This document shows positions 38,545 to 48,159 of a DNA stretch of 64,000 nucleotides, one piece after another. The notes beneath the pieces are model-generated. The model made no database searches, was not told the DNA's origin, and was given only the letters and a program-made list of their open reading frames with translations. The DNA comes from an uncultured SAR116 cluster alpha proteobacterium (lineage in GTDB: Bacteria; Pseudomonadota; Alphaproteobacteria; Puniceispirillales; Marisalimonadaceae). Position numbers and translations under genes: made by a program. The stretch is from assembly GCA_902616615.1 (NCBI GenBank), contig CACMTN010000003.1, positions 53,708-117,707 on the forward strand. The letters are read 5' to 3'. Within the stretch, counting starts at the first letter, position 1. Each line of letters starts with the position of its first letter.

Positions 38545-39945
38545 ATGAAATTGAGAATTTTTTATTTTGGCTTAATATTTTTAATATCTGGTTGTTCGTC
38601 TTATAAATTTGATCAAAGTTTAAATAATATTAATAGCAACAAAGATATTGTTATTGCTGGTAAAATAACCGCAGCTATTAACCAGGAACAACAAAATGAA
38701 TTATTTAATAATTCAAAAGAGCTTCTAAATTCAGAAGTTGGTGAAAAGGAAGCTGTAGAATTAATGCTTTCCAAAAGTCCTAGTTTTCAATCCCTTTTAT
38801 TTAAATATCGCGGAAGTGGGTCAGCTGCTGCTCAAAAGGGAAGGATTTCTAATCCAGTGTTTTCGTTTGAACGAATGGTGAAGGGTTCTGAAATAGAATA
38901 TGGGAGGTTTCTGAGTTTTGGACTCCTTGATTTGCTTTCACTTCCAACTAAACAAAAATCCTCAAAACTTGCTGTTGATTTGAATGATATAAATTTTGCT
39001 TCTGAAATTTATGGGGCAATTAGTGATGTAAGAATGTCTTGGTTTGAAGCAGTTGCTTCAGAACAACAACTAACTCTTTATGATAATGCCTTTGTTGCTC
39101 TTTCTGCGAATGCTGAACTTGCTAAACGAATGAAAAAAACTGGTAATATGACAACTAGTGATAGAGTTCGTCAACAATTAATCTATTCGGAATCCACTGT
39201 AGCACTTGCTAAAGCAAAAATGAGAAAAATATCTAGTAGGGAAAACTTAATACGTCAAATAGGTCTAACCGAGAGTGAAGCTAATAATTTAACCATACCT
39301 AAAAAATTACCAGAATTACCAAAAACACCAATATCAATAGAGAAAATTGCTGATAAAATTAGTAACAGATTTGACGTAAAAACTGCTCGTATTGAATATG
39401 AATTGCTATTGGAACAGTTAGGAGTTGAAAAAATCAATTCTTACACAGATATCGAATTTGGATATAGAAATGATAGAATAAAAGATGATGGAGTTATCTC
39501 AAACAAAAAAGGCTATGAACTTGAAATTAAAATCCCAATCTTCGATTGGGGTAATCTTCAAAGAGATACAATTCAAGCAGATCTAATTGCTAAGCAAAAA
39601 ATTTATGAGAATATCGTACTAGCTGCAGCGTCTGAACTTCGTGAGGCTTATCAAAACTATAGGACAGCCTTTGATATCGCAAAACATTATTATGATCAAA
39701 TTATTCCAATGCACGAAATACTCTTAGAAGAAGCAACTTATAATTATAATGGAATGATAATTGGAATATTTGAGTTGATGCAAAGTGGGCTTGAGAAATC
39801 AACAGCTGAGATAAAAGCTACAGACGCATTACAAAACTTATTTACTGCAGAACTAAACTTAAATAGTGTTGTTCTAGGTAGAAAACTAGGGGCAAAATCA
39901 AGAACCACAGAAATTGCCTCTAATAAAGCTAAAAAAGGGCATTAG
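38545..39945 (+). CDS. TolC-family outer membrane efflux lipoprotein
   Basis: ATG at 38545; LIFLISGCSSYKF lipobox; OEP repeats (GYELEIKIPIFDWGN). ORF-track start 38365 overlaps the previous gene and is over-extended. Confidence 0.85.
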   Translation: MKLRIFYFGLIFLISGCSSYKFDQSLNNINSNKDIVIAGKITAAINQEQQNELFNNSKELLNSEVGEKEAVELMLSKSPSFQSLLFKYRGSGSAAAQKGRISNPVFSFERMVKGSEIEYGRFLSFGLLDLLSLPTKQKSSKLAVDLNDINFASEIYGAISDVRMSWFEAVASEQQLTLYDNAFVALSANAELAKRMKKTGNMTTSDRVRQQLIYSESTVALAKAKMRKISSRENLIRQIGLTESEANNLTIPKKLPELPKTPISIEKIADKISNRFDVKTARIEYELLLEQLGVEKINSYTDIEFGYRNDRIKDDGVISNKKGYELEIKIPIFDWGNLQRDTIQADLIAKQKIYENIVLAAASELREAYQNYRTAFDIAKHYYDQIIPMHEILLEEATYNYNGMIIGIFELMQSGLEKSTAEIKATDALQNLFTAELNLNSVVLGRKLGAKSRTTEIASNKAKKGH

Positions 39946-39976
39946 TGAAAAATAATAGCAAAAAATGGAGACTTAA

Positions 39977-41383
39977 GTGAAAACAAGACGCGAATTTATA
40001 AAGATGTCTGCATTAGCAGGCACAGCAATAGCAGGTGCATCCGTTGCTACCTCGTCACTCGCGGGGTTACCCGAGCCGGTGATACAAACATCTGCAGACA
40101 CAATCAGTCCAAATAAGTCGAAAGAAACATCCGAGTATAATCCCGTTGTTACACTTAATGGATGGACATTGCCTTACAGAATGAACGGTAACTTTAAAGA
40201 GTTTCATTTAGTTGCTGAACCTGTTGTTCGTGAACTAGCACCTGGAATGAATGCTAATCTTTGGGGATATAATGGTCAAAGTCCTGGCCCTACAATTGAA
40301 GTTTTTGAGGGTGATAAAGTTAGAATTTTCCTTACAAATAAATTACCAGAACATACAAGTATTCATTGGCACGGCCAAAGACTACCTAATGGAATGGATG
40401 GAGTAGCAGGACTAAATCAGTTAGCTGTAAGTCCTGGTAAAACCTTCGTATATGAATTTGAAGCAAAACGACCAGGAACCTTTATGTACCATCCTCATGC
40501 TGACGAAATGACTCAAATGGCAATGGGTATGATGGGATTTTGGGTTACTCATCCCAAAAAAAAACATCCATGGATTAGCAAAGTAGATAGAGACTATTGT
40601 ATTTTACTAAATGCGTTTGATATTGTCCCAGGCTCAGAGACACCAAAAATAATGACCATGCTTGATTTCAATTTATGGGCTTGGAACAGCAGAATTTTTC
40701 CTGGAATTTCACCCCTTATAGCAAGAAAAAATGACCGTGTTAGAGTAAGAATTGGAAACTTAACAATGACAAACCATCCTATACATGTCCATGGAATAGA
40801 GTTTGAGGTAACAGGTACAGATGGTGGACCAACTCGACCAGAAAGTCGATGGAAAGAAGTAACTAGTGATATAGCAGTTGGCCAAATGAGGCAAATAGAG
40901 TTTATTGCTGATGAAGAAGGAGACTGGGCAATGCACTGTCACAAAAGCCATCATTCAATGAATGCTATGGGTCATAATGTACCTACAATGATTGGTGTTG
41001 ACCATAGAGGAGTATCAGAAAAGATTAAGAAGTTAGTTCCAGATTATATGGTTATGGGTGAACGAGGAATGGCTGATATGACTGAAATGACTATGCCATT
41101 ACCAGATAATACTATCCCAATGATGACAGGAGATGGTCCTTATGGCTCTGTTGAAATGGGAGGTATGTTTAGTATACTTAAGGTTAGAGCTGATCAAGCC
41201 CCAGGTGATTACACTGATCCCGGCTGGTTTAAAAACCCTGTAGGTAAACAGGCTTATGAGTATAAAGGAGAATTGCCAAAAATATCAAAAATAAATGGAA
41301 CAGGCAATCCACTTATGTCTTCAAAACCTAAAATAAAAACAACTCAATTTACAGCTGTAAAACCAAATTATAGGAAAAGTTAA
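39977..41383 (+). CDS. Multicopper oxidase, Tat signal (GTG start)
   Basis: MKTRREFIKMSALAG; SIHWHGQRLPNGMDG, MYHPHADE, HPIHVHGIEF, MHCHKSHHSMNAM. Confidence 0.92.
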   Translation: MKTRREFIKMSALAGTAIAGASVATSSLAGLPEPVIQTSADTISPNKSKETSEYNPVVTLNGWTLPYRMNGNFKEFHLVAEPVVRELAPGMNANLWGYNGQSPGPTIEVFEGDKVRIFLTNKLPEHTSIHWHGQRLPNGMDGVAGLNQLAVSPGKTFVYEFEAKRPGTFMYHPHADEMTQMAMGMMGFWVTHPKKKHPWISKVDRDYCILLNAFDIVPGSETPKIMTMLDFNLWAWNSRIFPGISPLIARKNDRVRVRIGNLTMTNHPIHVHGIEFEVTGTDGGPTRPESRWKEVTSDIAVGQMRQIEFIADEEGDWAMHCHKSHHSMNAMGHNVPTMIGVDHRGVSEKIKKLVPDYMVMGERGMADMTEMTMPLPDNTIPMMTGDGPYGSVEMGGMFSILKVRADQAPGDYTDPGWFKNPVGKQAYEYKGELPKISKINGTGNPLMSSKPKIKTTQFTAVKPNYRKS

Positions 41384-41414
41384 TAAATACATCTAAGGAT
41401 GTTAAAGGGTATAG

Positions 41415-42287
41415 TTGATGGATGTATGGATCGTTTTCACTCCTATTTTGAAAGTTCTACTTTATTTGGCTGGATTAGCAGTAGTTGGAACAAAATTGTT
41501 TGATCTTCATTTTAGTAAGTTTCAAACTATAGACAACATAGAATACTGTAACTTTTTATCTAAAAAAAGTTGTTTGTATGGCCTTATAATATCAGTTGGG
41601 ATGATATTTTCCATAGCAGGTAATTTAGGTGGAGAATTATTGAGTATTTTAGACCCAATTATTTTAGAGCTTGCTTTAACATCAAAGGCAGGATATGCAG
41701 CAATTTTTGCATTAATTGGTTTTATACTAATTGGAATTAGCACAAGACATGAAATAGTCTCTATTAAGTTCCTTGGGTGGCTAGGTATTGGTTTTGTTCT
41801 TTTATCATTTATTTACACAGGTCATTCCCAAAAATCTGGTATCTTAGCACAGATTTTACTTTTATTTCATCTCATTTGTGTGGCGTTTTGGATTGGATCT
41901 TTTATACCATTATACAATATGTGCTCATCTGCTAAAACAAGTAATCTTCATGTAATAGCCCACAGATTTGGTATTTTAGCTATTTTTTATTTGGCTGTTT
42001 TAATAATATCTGGAGGTTCATTTGCATATATTTTGATGAATGACATTGGTTTATTATTGAGCACTTCTTATGGTAACGCATTTTTAATTAAAATGTCTTT
42101 AGTTTCTTTATTACTTTTATTTGGAGCTCTAAATAAATTTAAAAATGTTCCATTAATAAAAAACGAGCCTACAGTTGGCTCGTTTCAACTAAAAAAATCT
42201 ATTCGCATTGAAATGTTCATTGCATTACTCATTTTATCCTTAACTAGTATTCTTACAACTTCGATGACATTACCTATGGGTGGTTAA
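41415..42287 (+). CDS. copD: CopD family copper resistance membrane protein
   Basis: Multi-TM; YTGHSQKSG...LLLFHLICVAFWIGSFIPLY. Confidence 0.85.
   Translation: MMDVWIVFTPILKVLLYLAGLAVVGTKLFDLHFSKFQTIDNIEYCNFLSKKSCLYGLIISVGMIFSIAGNLGGELLSILDPIILELALTSKAGYAAIFALIGFILIGISTRHEIVSIKFLGWLGIGFVLLSFIYTGHSQKSGILAQILLLFHLICVAFWIGSFIPLYNMCSSAKTSNLHVIAHRFGILAIFYLAVLIISGGSFAYILMNDIGLLLSTSYGNAFLIKMSLVSLLLLFGALNKFKNVPLIKNEPTVGSFQLKKSIRIEMFIALLILSLTSILTTSMTLPMGG
42155..42185 (-). terminator. Minus-strand intrinsic terminator inside the copD 3' end
   Basis: Minus strand: AAACGAGCC-AACTGTA-GGCTCGTTT then TTTATT; 9-bp perfect stem plus T-tract, downstream of the amidase gene. Confidence 0.7.
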
Positions 42288-42346
42288 AATCATTAATTTA
42301 GATCAGACCTTGCTTATAGATGAAATTTTGAATTTTATACTTTAAT

Positions 42347-43762
42347 CTATATAAAATCCGCTCTAATAATTTCTTTTTTTCTAATATTTTCCCAGTCAGT
42401 TTTTATGAGAAAATCATGGGCAATATCAGAGATGAACTGATCTGCGTTGTAACGTCCAACTATTTGGAAACCAATTGGAAGGTTTGTTTTTGACAAACCA
42501 CATGGAACTGATATTGCTGGATTGCCTGAAACGTTAAATGGTGATCGAGCATGTCTCATATAGTATTTATTAATTTGTGAGATATCACCAACATTGAAAG
42601 GAAGATCAAAATTTGTAGGTGTGATTAAAATATCAAAATTTTCCAACACTTCATGGATGTTTTGAGTTAGTTCTTTTTTTTTATTTTTAGCATTTTTATA
42701 ACTTTCATCTAAGATATGTTTACCTTTATATAATCTTTCAAATGTTAATTTATCTATTAGATCCTTCCTTAGTTCTAATTCTTTATTAAACTGTTTATAA
42801 CCTTCTTTAGCCATTATTGTACCATTTACTTCGTGGTAAGTTTTAAGATTATCAAGATTTACTTTTGAAACTACCGATCCATTTTGTTCAAATACTTTGA
42901 TAGTTTTTTCAAACGATACAACTACTTCTTCATTTGCTATAAAATCTTTATTATAAAAATGTTCAATAACACCTATCTTAAGATTTTTTAAATGGTGATT
43001 TACTGTATTTAGAGTTTTTTTAAGTACCGAAAAAATAAGTGATATGTCTTTTCCAGTTCTTGCCATTGGGCCAACTGTATCGATAGTCTTAGCTAATGGT
43101 TGTATACCCCTCATTTCTATAGAATTATATGTTGGTTTTAGACCCACAATTCCACACATTGACGAAGGATTTCTTATTGAGCCACCTGAATCAGTCCCCA
43201 ATGCAAATGGTACAAGATATCCTCCAACTGCAGACCCAGATCCACTTGAAGATCCACCAGCTGTTTTATTAAAATCCCAGGGATTACTTGCTGGTTTATC
43301 AACACCTGAGAATGTTGGGGCACCTATTGCTAATTCATGTGTATGTAATTTCCCAATATAAATTGCTCCTTCATCTATTAATTGATTTACAACAGTTGAG
43401 TTATTTTTTTTTACTTTAGAATTCTCAAAAAGCTTAGATCCATTCATAGTTTTTTCTTGCTGAACGTCTATAACATCTTTTACTCCAAAAGGGATTCCTT
43501 CAAGTTTTCTCTCGGTATTATTTAAGTAATGTACTTCTGAGAATTTGGCCTGTTTCAAAGCCTTTTTCTCAGCTATCGAGATAAATGCATTAAGCTTCGG
43601 ATTAAGCTTTTTAATTACATCAAATGTGTTTTTTAAATTTTCTATTGGTGATAGCTTTTTAGACTTGTATAGATTTATCAAATCGCAGGCTGATAAAAAA
43701 ATTGTATCATGCATTTTCCTTAAATTCTTTTCCTTTAATAAAATTAATTCTTTTGATAACAA
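42347..43762 (-). CDS. Amidase signature family protein
   Basis: FGVKDVIDV...TAGGSSSGSGSAVGGYLVPFALGTDSGGSIRNPSSMCGIVGLKPT. Confidence 0.92.
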   Translation of the reverse strand: MLSKELILLKEKNLRKMHDTIFLSACDLINLYKSKKLSPIENLKNTFDVIKKLNPKLNAFISIAEKKALKQAKFSEVHYLNNTERKLEGIPFGVKDVIDVQQEKTMNGSKLFENSKVKKNNSTVVNQLIDEGAIYIGKLHTHELAIGAPTFSGVDKPASNPWDFNKTAGGSSSGSGSAVGGYLVPFALGTDSGGSIRNPSSMCGIVGLKPTYNSIEMRGIQPLAKTIDTVGPMARTGKDISLIFSVLKKTLNTVNHHLKNLKIGVIEHFYNKDFIANEEVVVSFEKTIKVFEQNGSVVSKVNLDNLKTYHEVNGTIMAKEGYKQFNKELELRKDLIDKLTFERLYKGKHILDESYKNAKNKKKELTQNIHEVLENFDILITPTNFDLPFNVGDISQINKYYMRHARSPFNVSGNPAISVPCGLSKTNLPIGFQIVGRYNADQFISDIAHDFLIKTDWENIRKKEIIRADFI

Positions 43763-43793
43763 AAAGTCATTAATTTAAATAATGATTTTTTAA

Positions 43794-44591
43794 CTAACCT
43801 CGTGGTCTTGACGATAGTGAGCATCCACCGTCAACTACCATTAGATGGCCTGTAACATATCTTGCCCAACTTGAAGATAAATACACAACAGCTTTTCCAA
43901 TATCCCAGCCATCTCCCTCCATCTGTATCAGAGAAGCGTTTTGCCTTTGAGAACGATGTTGCTTGGTCATCCCACTTGAGTAAACCATAGGTGTATAAAC
44001 TGGACCAGGAAGAATGCAATTTACTCTTATTCCATCTGCTCCATGATCCACTGCCATAGCTTGACTAAGTGATAAAATAGCTCCCTTAGAGGCAGAGTAT
44101 GTAGTGAAGCCCCTTGGTCTAGTAGCAGAAATAGAAGATATATTCACAATTGATCCCCCATTTCCTGACTTTATCATTTCCGGAATAGCATATTTTGACA
44201 TCAGAAACATTGGTTTAAGATTAATATCCATAACATGATCCCAATTTTCTTCTGGTTCATCAACTACAGATAGCTTGCTAGCAATACCTATATTGTTATC
44301 CAATATATCTAATCTTCCCCATTTACTTATAACAAAATCTACAACTTTTTTGCATTGTTCAGATTTTGTTAAATCTCCACTAATACTTGTTGCTTCTCCG
44401 CCTCTGTCTTTAATCATTTGAACAGTGTTTTTTGCTAATGCGTCATCCTTATCAGCAACGAGCACTTTTGCACCAGCCTCAGCTAATAATATAGAAGCTG
44501 CTCTCCCATTTCCTATTTCTTTTCCAACTGCTCCGCCTCCAGCAACAATCGCGACTTTATCTTTAAGACCAAAATCAAGAGATTCAATCAT
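43794..44591 (-). CDS. SDR family oxidoreductase
   Basis: Start MIESLDFGLKDKVAIVAGGG; NNIGIA, YSASKGA; ORF extends to 44639. Confidence 0.9.
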   Translation of the reverse strand: MIESLDFGLKDKVAIVAGGGAVGKEIGNGRAASILLAEAGAKVLVADKDDALAKNTVQMIKDRGGEATSISGDLTKSEQCKKVVDFVISKWGRLDILDNNIGIASKLSVVDEPEENWDHVMDINLKPMFLMSKYAIPEMIKSGNGGSIVNISSISATRPRGFTTYSASKGAILSLSQAMAVDHGADGIRVNCILPGPVYTPMVYSSGMTKQHRSQRQNASLIQMEGDGWDIGKAVVYLSSSWARYVTGHLMVVDGGCSLSSRPRG

Positions 44592-44698
44592 TATTCTTAC
44601 TCCAAAAATAACTGTCAATTTTATATTAATTTTACACATTAATAGTATGAAATAAAAAAATTATTTATTTAAATTTAATTTAAACCTATTGTTAATTT

Positions 44699-45715
44699 AT
44701 GATGAAAAATAAAAAAAAAATTTGTGTAGTAGGCTCAAGTGGCTTAGTCGGATCTAGCATTGTCAGGTATGCTCTAGAAAGAGGCTATTTTGTAAATGGA
44801 ACTCTTACAGATAAGTCAGATATAACTAAGGTCAAGTATTTAAAAAAACTCAAAAATTCTAGGAACTTAGAATTGTTTAGCGCCAAAATGGAAAACGAAA
44901 AAGATTTTATAAATCCGATGGATAATACAGATGCTGTTTTTATAGCATGTCTAATACCTACATATAAGGGTAAAGACGGGACTCCATCCAAAGAAATGGA
45001 CGATAAAAGAGGCTATGAAGAAATAATTAATCCGACAGTTAATGGATGTTTAAATATAATAAAATCAGCTAAAAATAAAGGTATAAAAAATATTATTATA
45101 TGTTCTTCTACATCTAGTACAAACCCTATACCACCTGTAGAATTTAAAAATGAAATAGAACATTGGTCCGATGAAAAAGAACAATGTAAAGCCAAAAAAT
45201 ATACATCTGCTACTAAAACAGTTATGGAGAAAATGGCTATTAAATATTGTGAAGAAAACAATATTAGACTTTCAATTATTTTACCTACAGGGTTATATGG
45301 TGATCCCGTTTTACCTATGCATCTAAAGCATAACCCCTTCATCTGGCTAAAAAGAGTGATTGATGGAGGTAGTCCTAGACATGAAAAAATACCTAATGAT
45401 TCTGCTTCGATGATACATTTAAAGGATCTTGCAAAAATATTTTTAGCAGTATACGAGAACCCTAGTGCATCTGGTAGATATTTTGGAGTCTATAAAAGTC
45501 TTCATTGGGAAGATATTTATAATGAATGTAAAAAATTAATACCAAACATGAAAATGCCTCAAGGTTTTTCTGAAGCACCTGTAAAACCAACTACTTTTGA
45601 TTTTACTAGAAGAGATTCACTTAACGTAAAAATAAAAGATTTTTCTACAACTTTAAAAGAAACGGTTGATTGGCTAAAAACAAACCCTTTTTCAAAAGAA
45701 ATAGGTAATGAATAG
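44699..45715 (+). CDS. NAD-dependent epimerase / dihydroflavonol reductase-like
   Basis: ICVVGSSGLVGSSIVRYALERGYFVNGTL...CSSTSSTNP...YTSATKTVMEK. Confidence 0.85.
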   Translation: MMKNKKKICVVGSSGLVGSSIVRYALERGYFVNGTLTDKSDITKVKYLKKLKNSRNLELFSAKMENEKDFINPMDNTDAVFIACLIPTYKGKDGTPSKEMDDKRGYEEIINPTVNGCLNIIKSAKNKGIKNIIICSSTSSTNPIPPVEFKNEIEHWSDEKEQCKAKKYTSATKTVMEKMAIKYCEENNIRLSIILPTGLYGDPVLPMHLKHNPFIWLKRVIDGGSPRHEKIPNDSASMIHLKDLAKIFLAVYENPSASGRYFGVYKSLHWEDIYNECKKLIPNMKMPQGFSEAPVKPTTFDFTRRDSLNVKIKDFSTTLKETVDWLKTNPFSKEIGNE

Positions 45716-45785
45716 ATTAGAACTTGTTTTATTTTCATTATTCATACTTTTTTTACCAACGATATTGTATTGGGTTGATATTTAA
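45708..45785 (+). CDS. Putative 25-aa single-TM microprotein
   Basis: Own translation: MNRLELVLFSLFILFLPTILYWVDI*; ATG overlaps upstream stop. Confidence 0.25.
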   Translation: MNRLELVLFSLFILFLPTILYWVDI

Positions 45786-45824
45786 TTCTTTTATTTTTTC
45801 CAATAACATAAATAGGATCTTAAT

Positions 45825-46439
45825 ATGAACAATTTCAAAGAAAGAGATTTTTTCCATGAAGGTATGAGAGAATTTCAAGATCTTTTTGATGGCCGAAGAA
45901 CAGCTGAAGCTATAGAAAAAAATAGAAAACATTATGAATTTTGGGATGATGAAATAGAATTAATAAAAAATTCTAAGTTTTTCTTTATTGCTAGTTCATG
46001 GAATGGATATATTGATTGTAATATAAAATCAGGAGACCCAGGTTTTGTAAAAATAGTTGAAAAAGGAATTATTGAGTATCCTGAATATGACGGAAATTCA
46101 ATGTATCGTACTGCTGGCAACATTTCTAAAAATCCAAATGTAGCTTTACTATTTTTGAACTTTGATGGGAAAAGTCGAAGAATTAGGATAAATGGTCATG
46201 CAACTATCCATCATGACAACAAATCTCTAGAAAATCATTTTGGTGCAAAGTTTGTTGTGAGAATTAATTGCGAAATATATCCAAACTGTCCAAGGTATAT
46301 TCCGAATCTAGAAAAAGATGAACCGTCAGCTTTTGTGCCAAGAAAAGGCAAAGGAGTTCCACCTGCTCCTGAATGGAAAGAAAGAGATTACATTAAAAAT
46401 ATTTTACCAAAGGATGATCCTCACAAAAGTCGAAATTAA
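45825..46439 (+). CDS. Pyridoxamine 5'-phosphate oxidase family protein
   Basis: FFIASSWNGYIDCNIKSGDPGFVKIV...NGNSMYRTAGNISKNPNVALLFLNF-type split-barrel pattern. Confidence 0.82.
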   Translation: MNNFKERDFFHEGMREFQDLFDGRRTAEAIEKNRKHYEFWDDEIELIKNSKFFFIASSWNGYIDCNIKSGDPGFVKIVEKGIIEYPEYDGNSMYRTAGNISKNPNVALLFLNFDGKSRRIRINGHATIHHDNKSLENHFGAKFVVRINCEIYPNCPRYIPNLEKDEPSAFVPRKGKGVPPAPEWKERDYIKNILPKDDPHKSRN

Positions 46440-46751
46440 TTGTAGTTTCAGAGTGCCTAAGATTGATTCGAGTAGTATTTAAATTTATGCAATACTCTTA
46501 ATAATTCGATAAAAATATATGCAAAACTTTTAATCAAATAATAATTTTTTACATAAAGTTTTCTTTTAAAATACTAATAAAATTATGATTTAGCTAGAAA
46601 GTTTACGAATATATGATTGCTTATTTTTTAAGCAAAAATTTTTCTTGCTAACTTTTAATTGACTCATGATTTTATTTTATCGATCCTAAGATACTTTAGA
46701 AGGTTATTGGGGAATAGCATTCTAGAGATAAAATAAATTGGAGGAGAAATA

Positions 46752-48095
46752 ATGAATAAGTTTATTAATTATATTTTTTATAGTCTATTTTTTTTATTAT
46801 TTTCAAACTTAGTTAATGCTGACACAATAAAATTTTGGACTACAGAAGAGCAACCTGCGCGCCTTGCAAAACAAAATGCAATGGCTGCAGATTTCTGGCA
46901 AAAGACTGGTCACGAAGTAGAGGTTATACCTGTATCGGAAAAAGATCTAGGTAAAAGAGCAACAGCTGCATTTGCTGCAGGCGATTTACCTGATGTTATT
47001 TATCATACACTACAATATGTTTTGCCATGGTCAGAGGCTGGTATTTTAGACGTAGAAACTAATGATGACATAGTTAATTCTTTGATGAAAAGGACCTTTG
47101 CACCAGGCGCTATTAAAATGGCGCAATTTGACGGAAAAACTGCTGCAGTACCAGTTGACGGTTGGACACAAATGGTAGTTTATCGTAAGGATATTTTTGA
47201 TGCAGCTGGATTAGCTCCACCAAATAGCTATGCAAACATTGAAAAAGCAATTGATAAGTTACATAACCCACCAAACATGTACGGTTTTGTTGCAGCAACT
47301 AAGGTTGATGAAAATTTTATGAGCCAAGTTTTGGAACATGTTTTTTTAGCTAATGGGGTATCGCCTGTTAATAAAAATGGTTTCAGCCCACTAGACGAAA
47401 AAGCAACTTCTGAAGTTTTAAATTTTTATAAAAAAATTGCTAAAGCTTCCCCAGCTGGCGAATTATACTGGAAACAGTCTAGAGCAATTTATTTTGCTGG
47501 TAAAGCTGCTATGATTATATGGTCACCTTTTATTTTAGATGAATTAGCTGGTTTAAGAAACTCCGCACCACCAACAATCAATGATGACCCAACTTCAAAG
47601 GCTTTAGCACAAAAGACTGGAATTGTAACAACTTTTGGAGGTCCATCTAATCCTGCAGGCGCTGCTTGGGCGGACATACGTTATTTTGGAGTAACCTCAG
47701 ACGCAAATACTGAGGTTGCTGCAGAGTTTGTTAAATATTCAATGAAAGATGGATATACAGCAACACTGTCAATTGCACCAGAGGGCAAATTCCCAGTTCG
47801 TAGGGGCGAGCCTTTTAATACAGCAAAATATGTTGATGCATGGTCAAAGTTACCAGTTGGAGTTGATAGAAAGGCTCCTCTATCAGAATTATATTCAGAT
47901 CTTACAATTAATAAAATTGTTTCTGGACTTCAAACTGCTGACAGATGGGGTGTTAAAGAGGGCCAATTATCTTTAGCATCAAAAATTATAAATTCTCAAA
48001 TTATTAATAGAGTGGTTCGTGAATTTATTGATGATCAGATTGATGTTAACACTGCTGTAAGCAAGTTAAATAAAGAACTTTCAAAAATAAATTAA
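46752..48095 (+). CDS. ABC transporter sugar-type substrate-binding protein
   Basis: Signal peptide; DVIYHTLQYVLPWSEAGIL...AVPVDGWTQMVVYRKDIFDAAGLAPP. Confidence 0.9.
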   Translation: MNKFINYIFYSLFFLLFSNLVNADTIKFWTTEEQPARLAKQNAMAADFWQKTGHEVEVIPVSEKDLGKRATAAFAAGDLPDVIYHTLQYVLPWSEAGILDVETNDDIVNSLMKRTFAPGAIKMAQFDGKTAAVPVDGWTQMVVYRKDIFDAAGLAPPNSYANIEKAIDKLHNPPNMYGFVAATKVDENFMSQVLEHVFLANGVSPVNKNGFSPLDEKATSEVLNFYKKIAKASPAGELYWKQSRAIYFAGKAAMIIWSPFILDELAGLRNSAPPTINDDPTSKALAQKTGIVTTFGGPSNPAGAAWADIRYFGVTSDANTEVAAEFVKYSMKDGYTATLSIAPEGKFPVRRGEPFNTAKYVDAWSKLPVGVDRKAPLSELYSDLTINKIVSGLQTADRWGVKEGQLSLASKIINSQIINRVVREFIDDQIDVNTAVSKLNKELSKIN

Positions 48096-48103
48096 ATTAT
48101 TTG

Positions 48104-48130
48104 TTAGACGATCTTTATAAGGTCGTCTAA
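48104..48130 (+). promoter_or_regulatory. Intergenic stem-loop between SBP and permease genes
   Basis: TTAGACGATC-TTTATAA-GGTCGTCTAA (10 bp with one G-U). Confidence 0.6.
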
Positions 48131-48159
48131 CCTTATATTATAATTTCAAGTATTTTTGA

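Noticed and set aside
43044-43361. 105-aa ORF antisense to the amidase
   Set aside because: Falls over the Gly/Ser-rich amidase signature; a typical antisense artefact.
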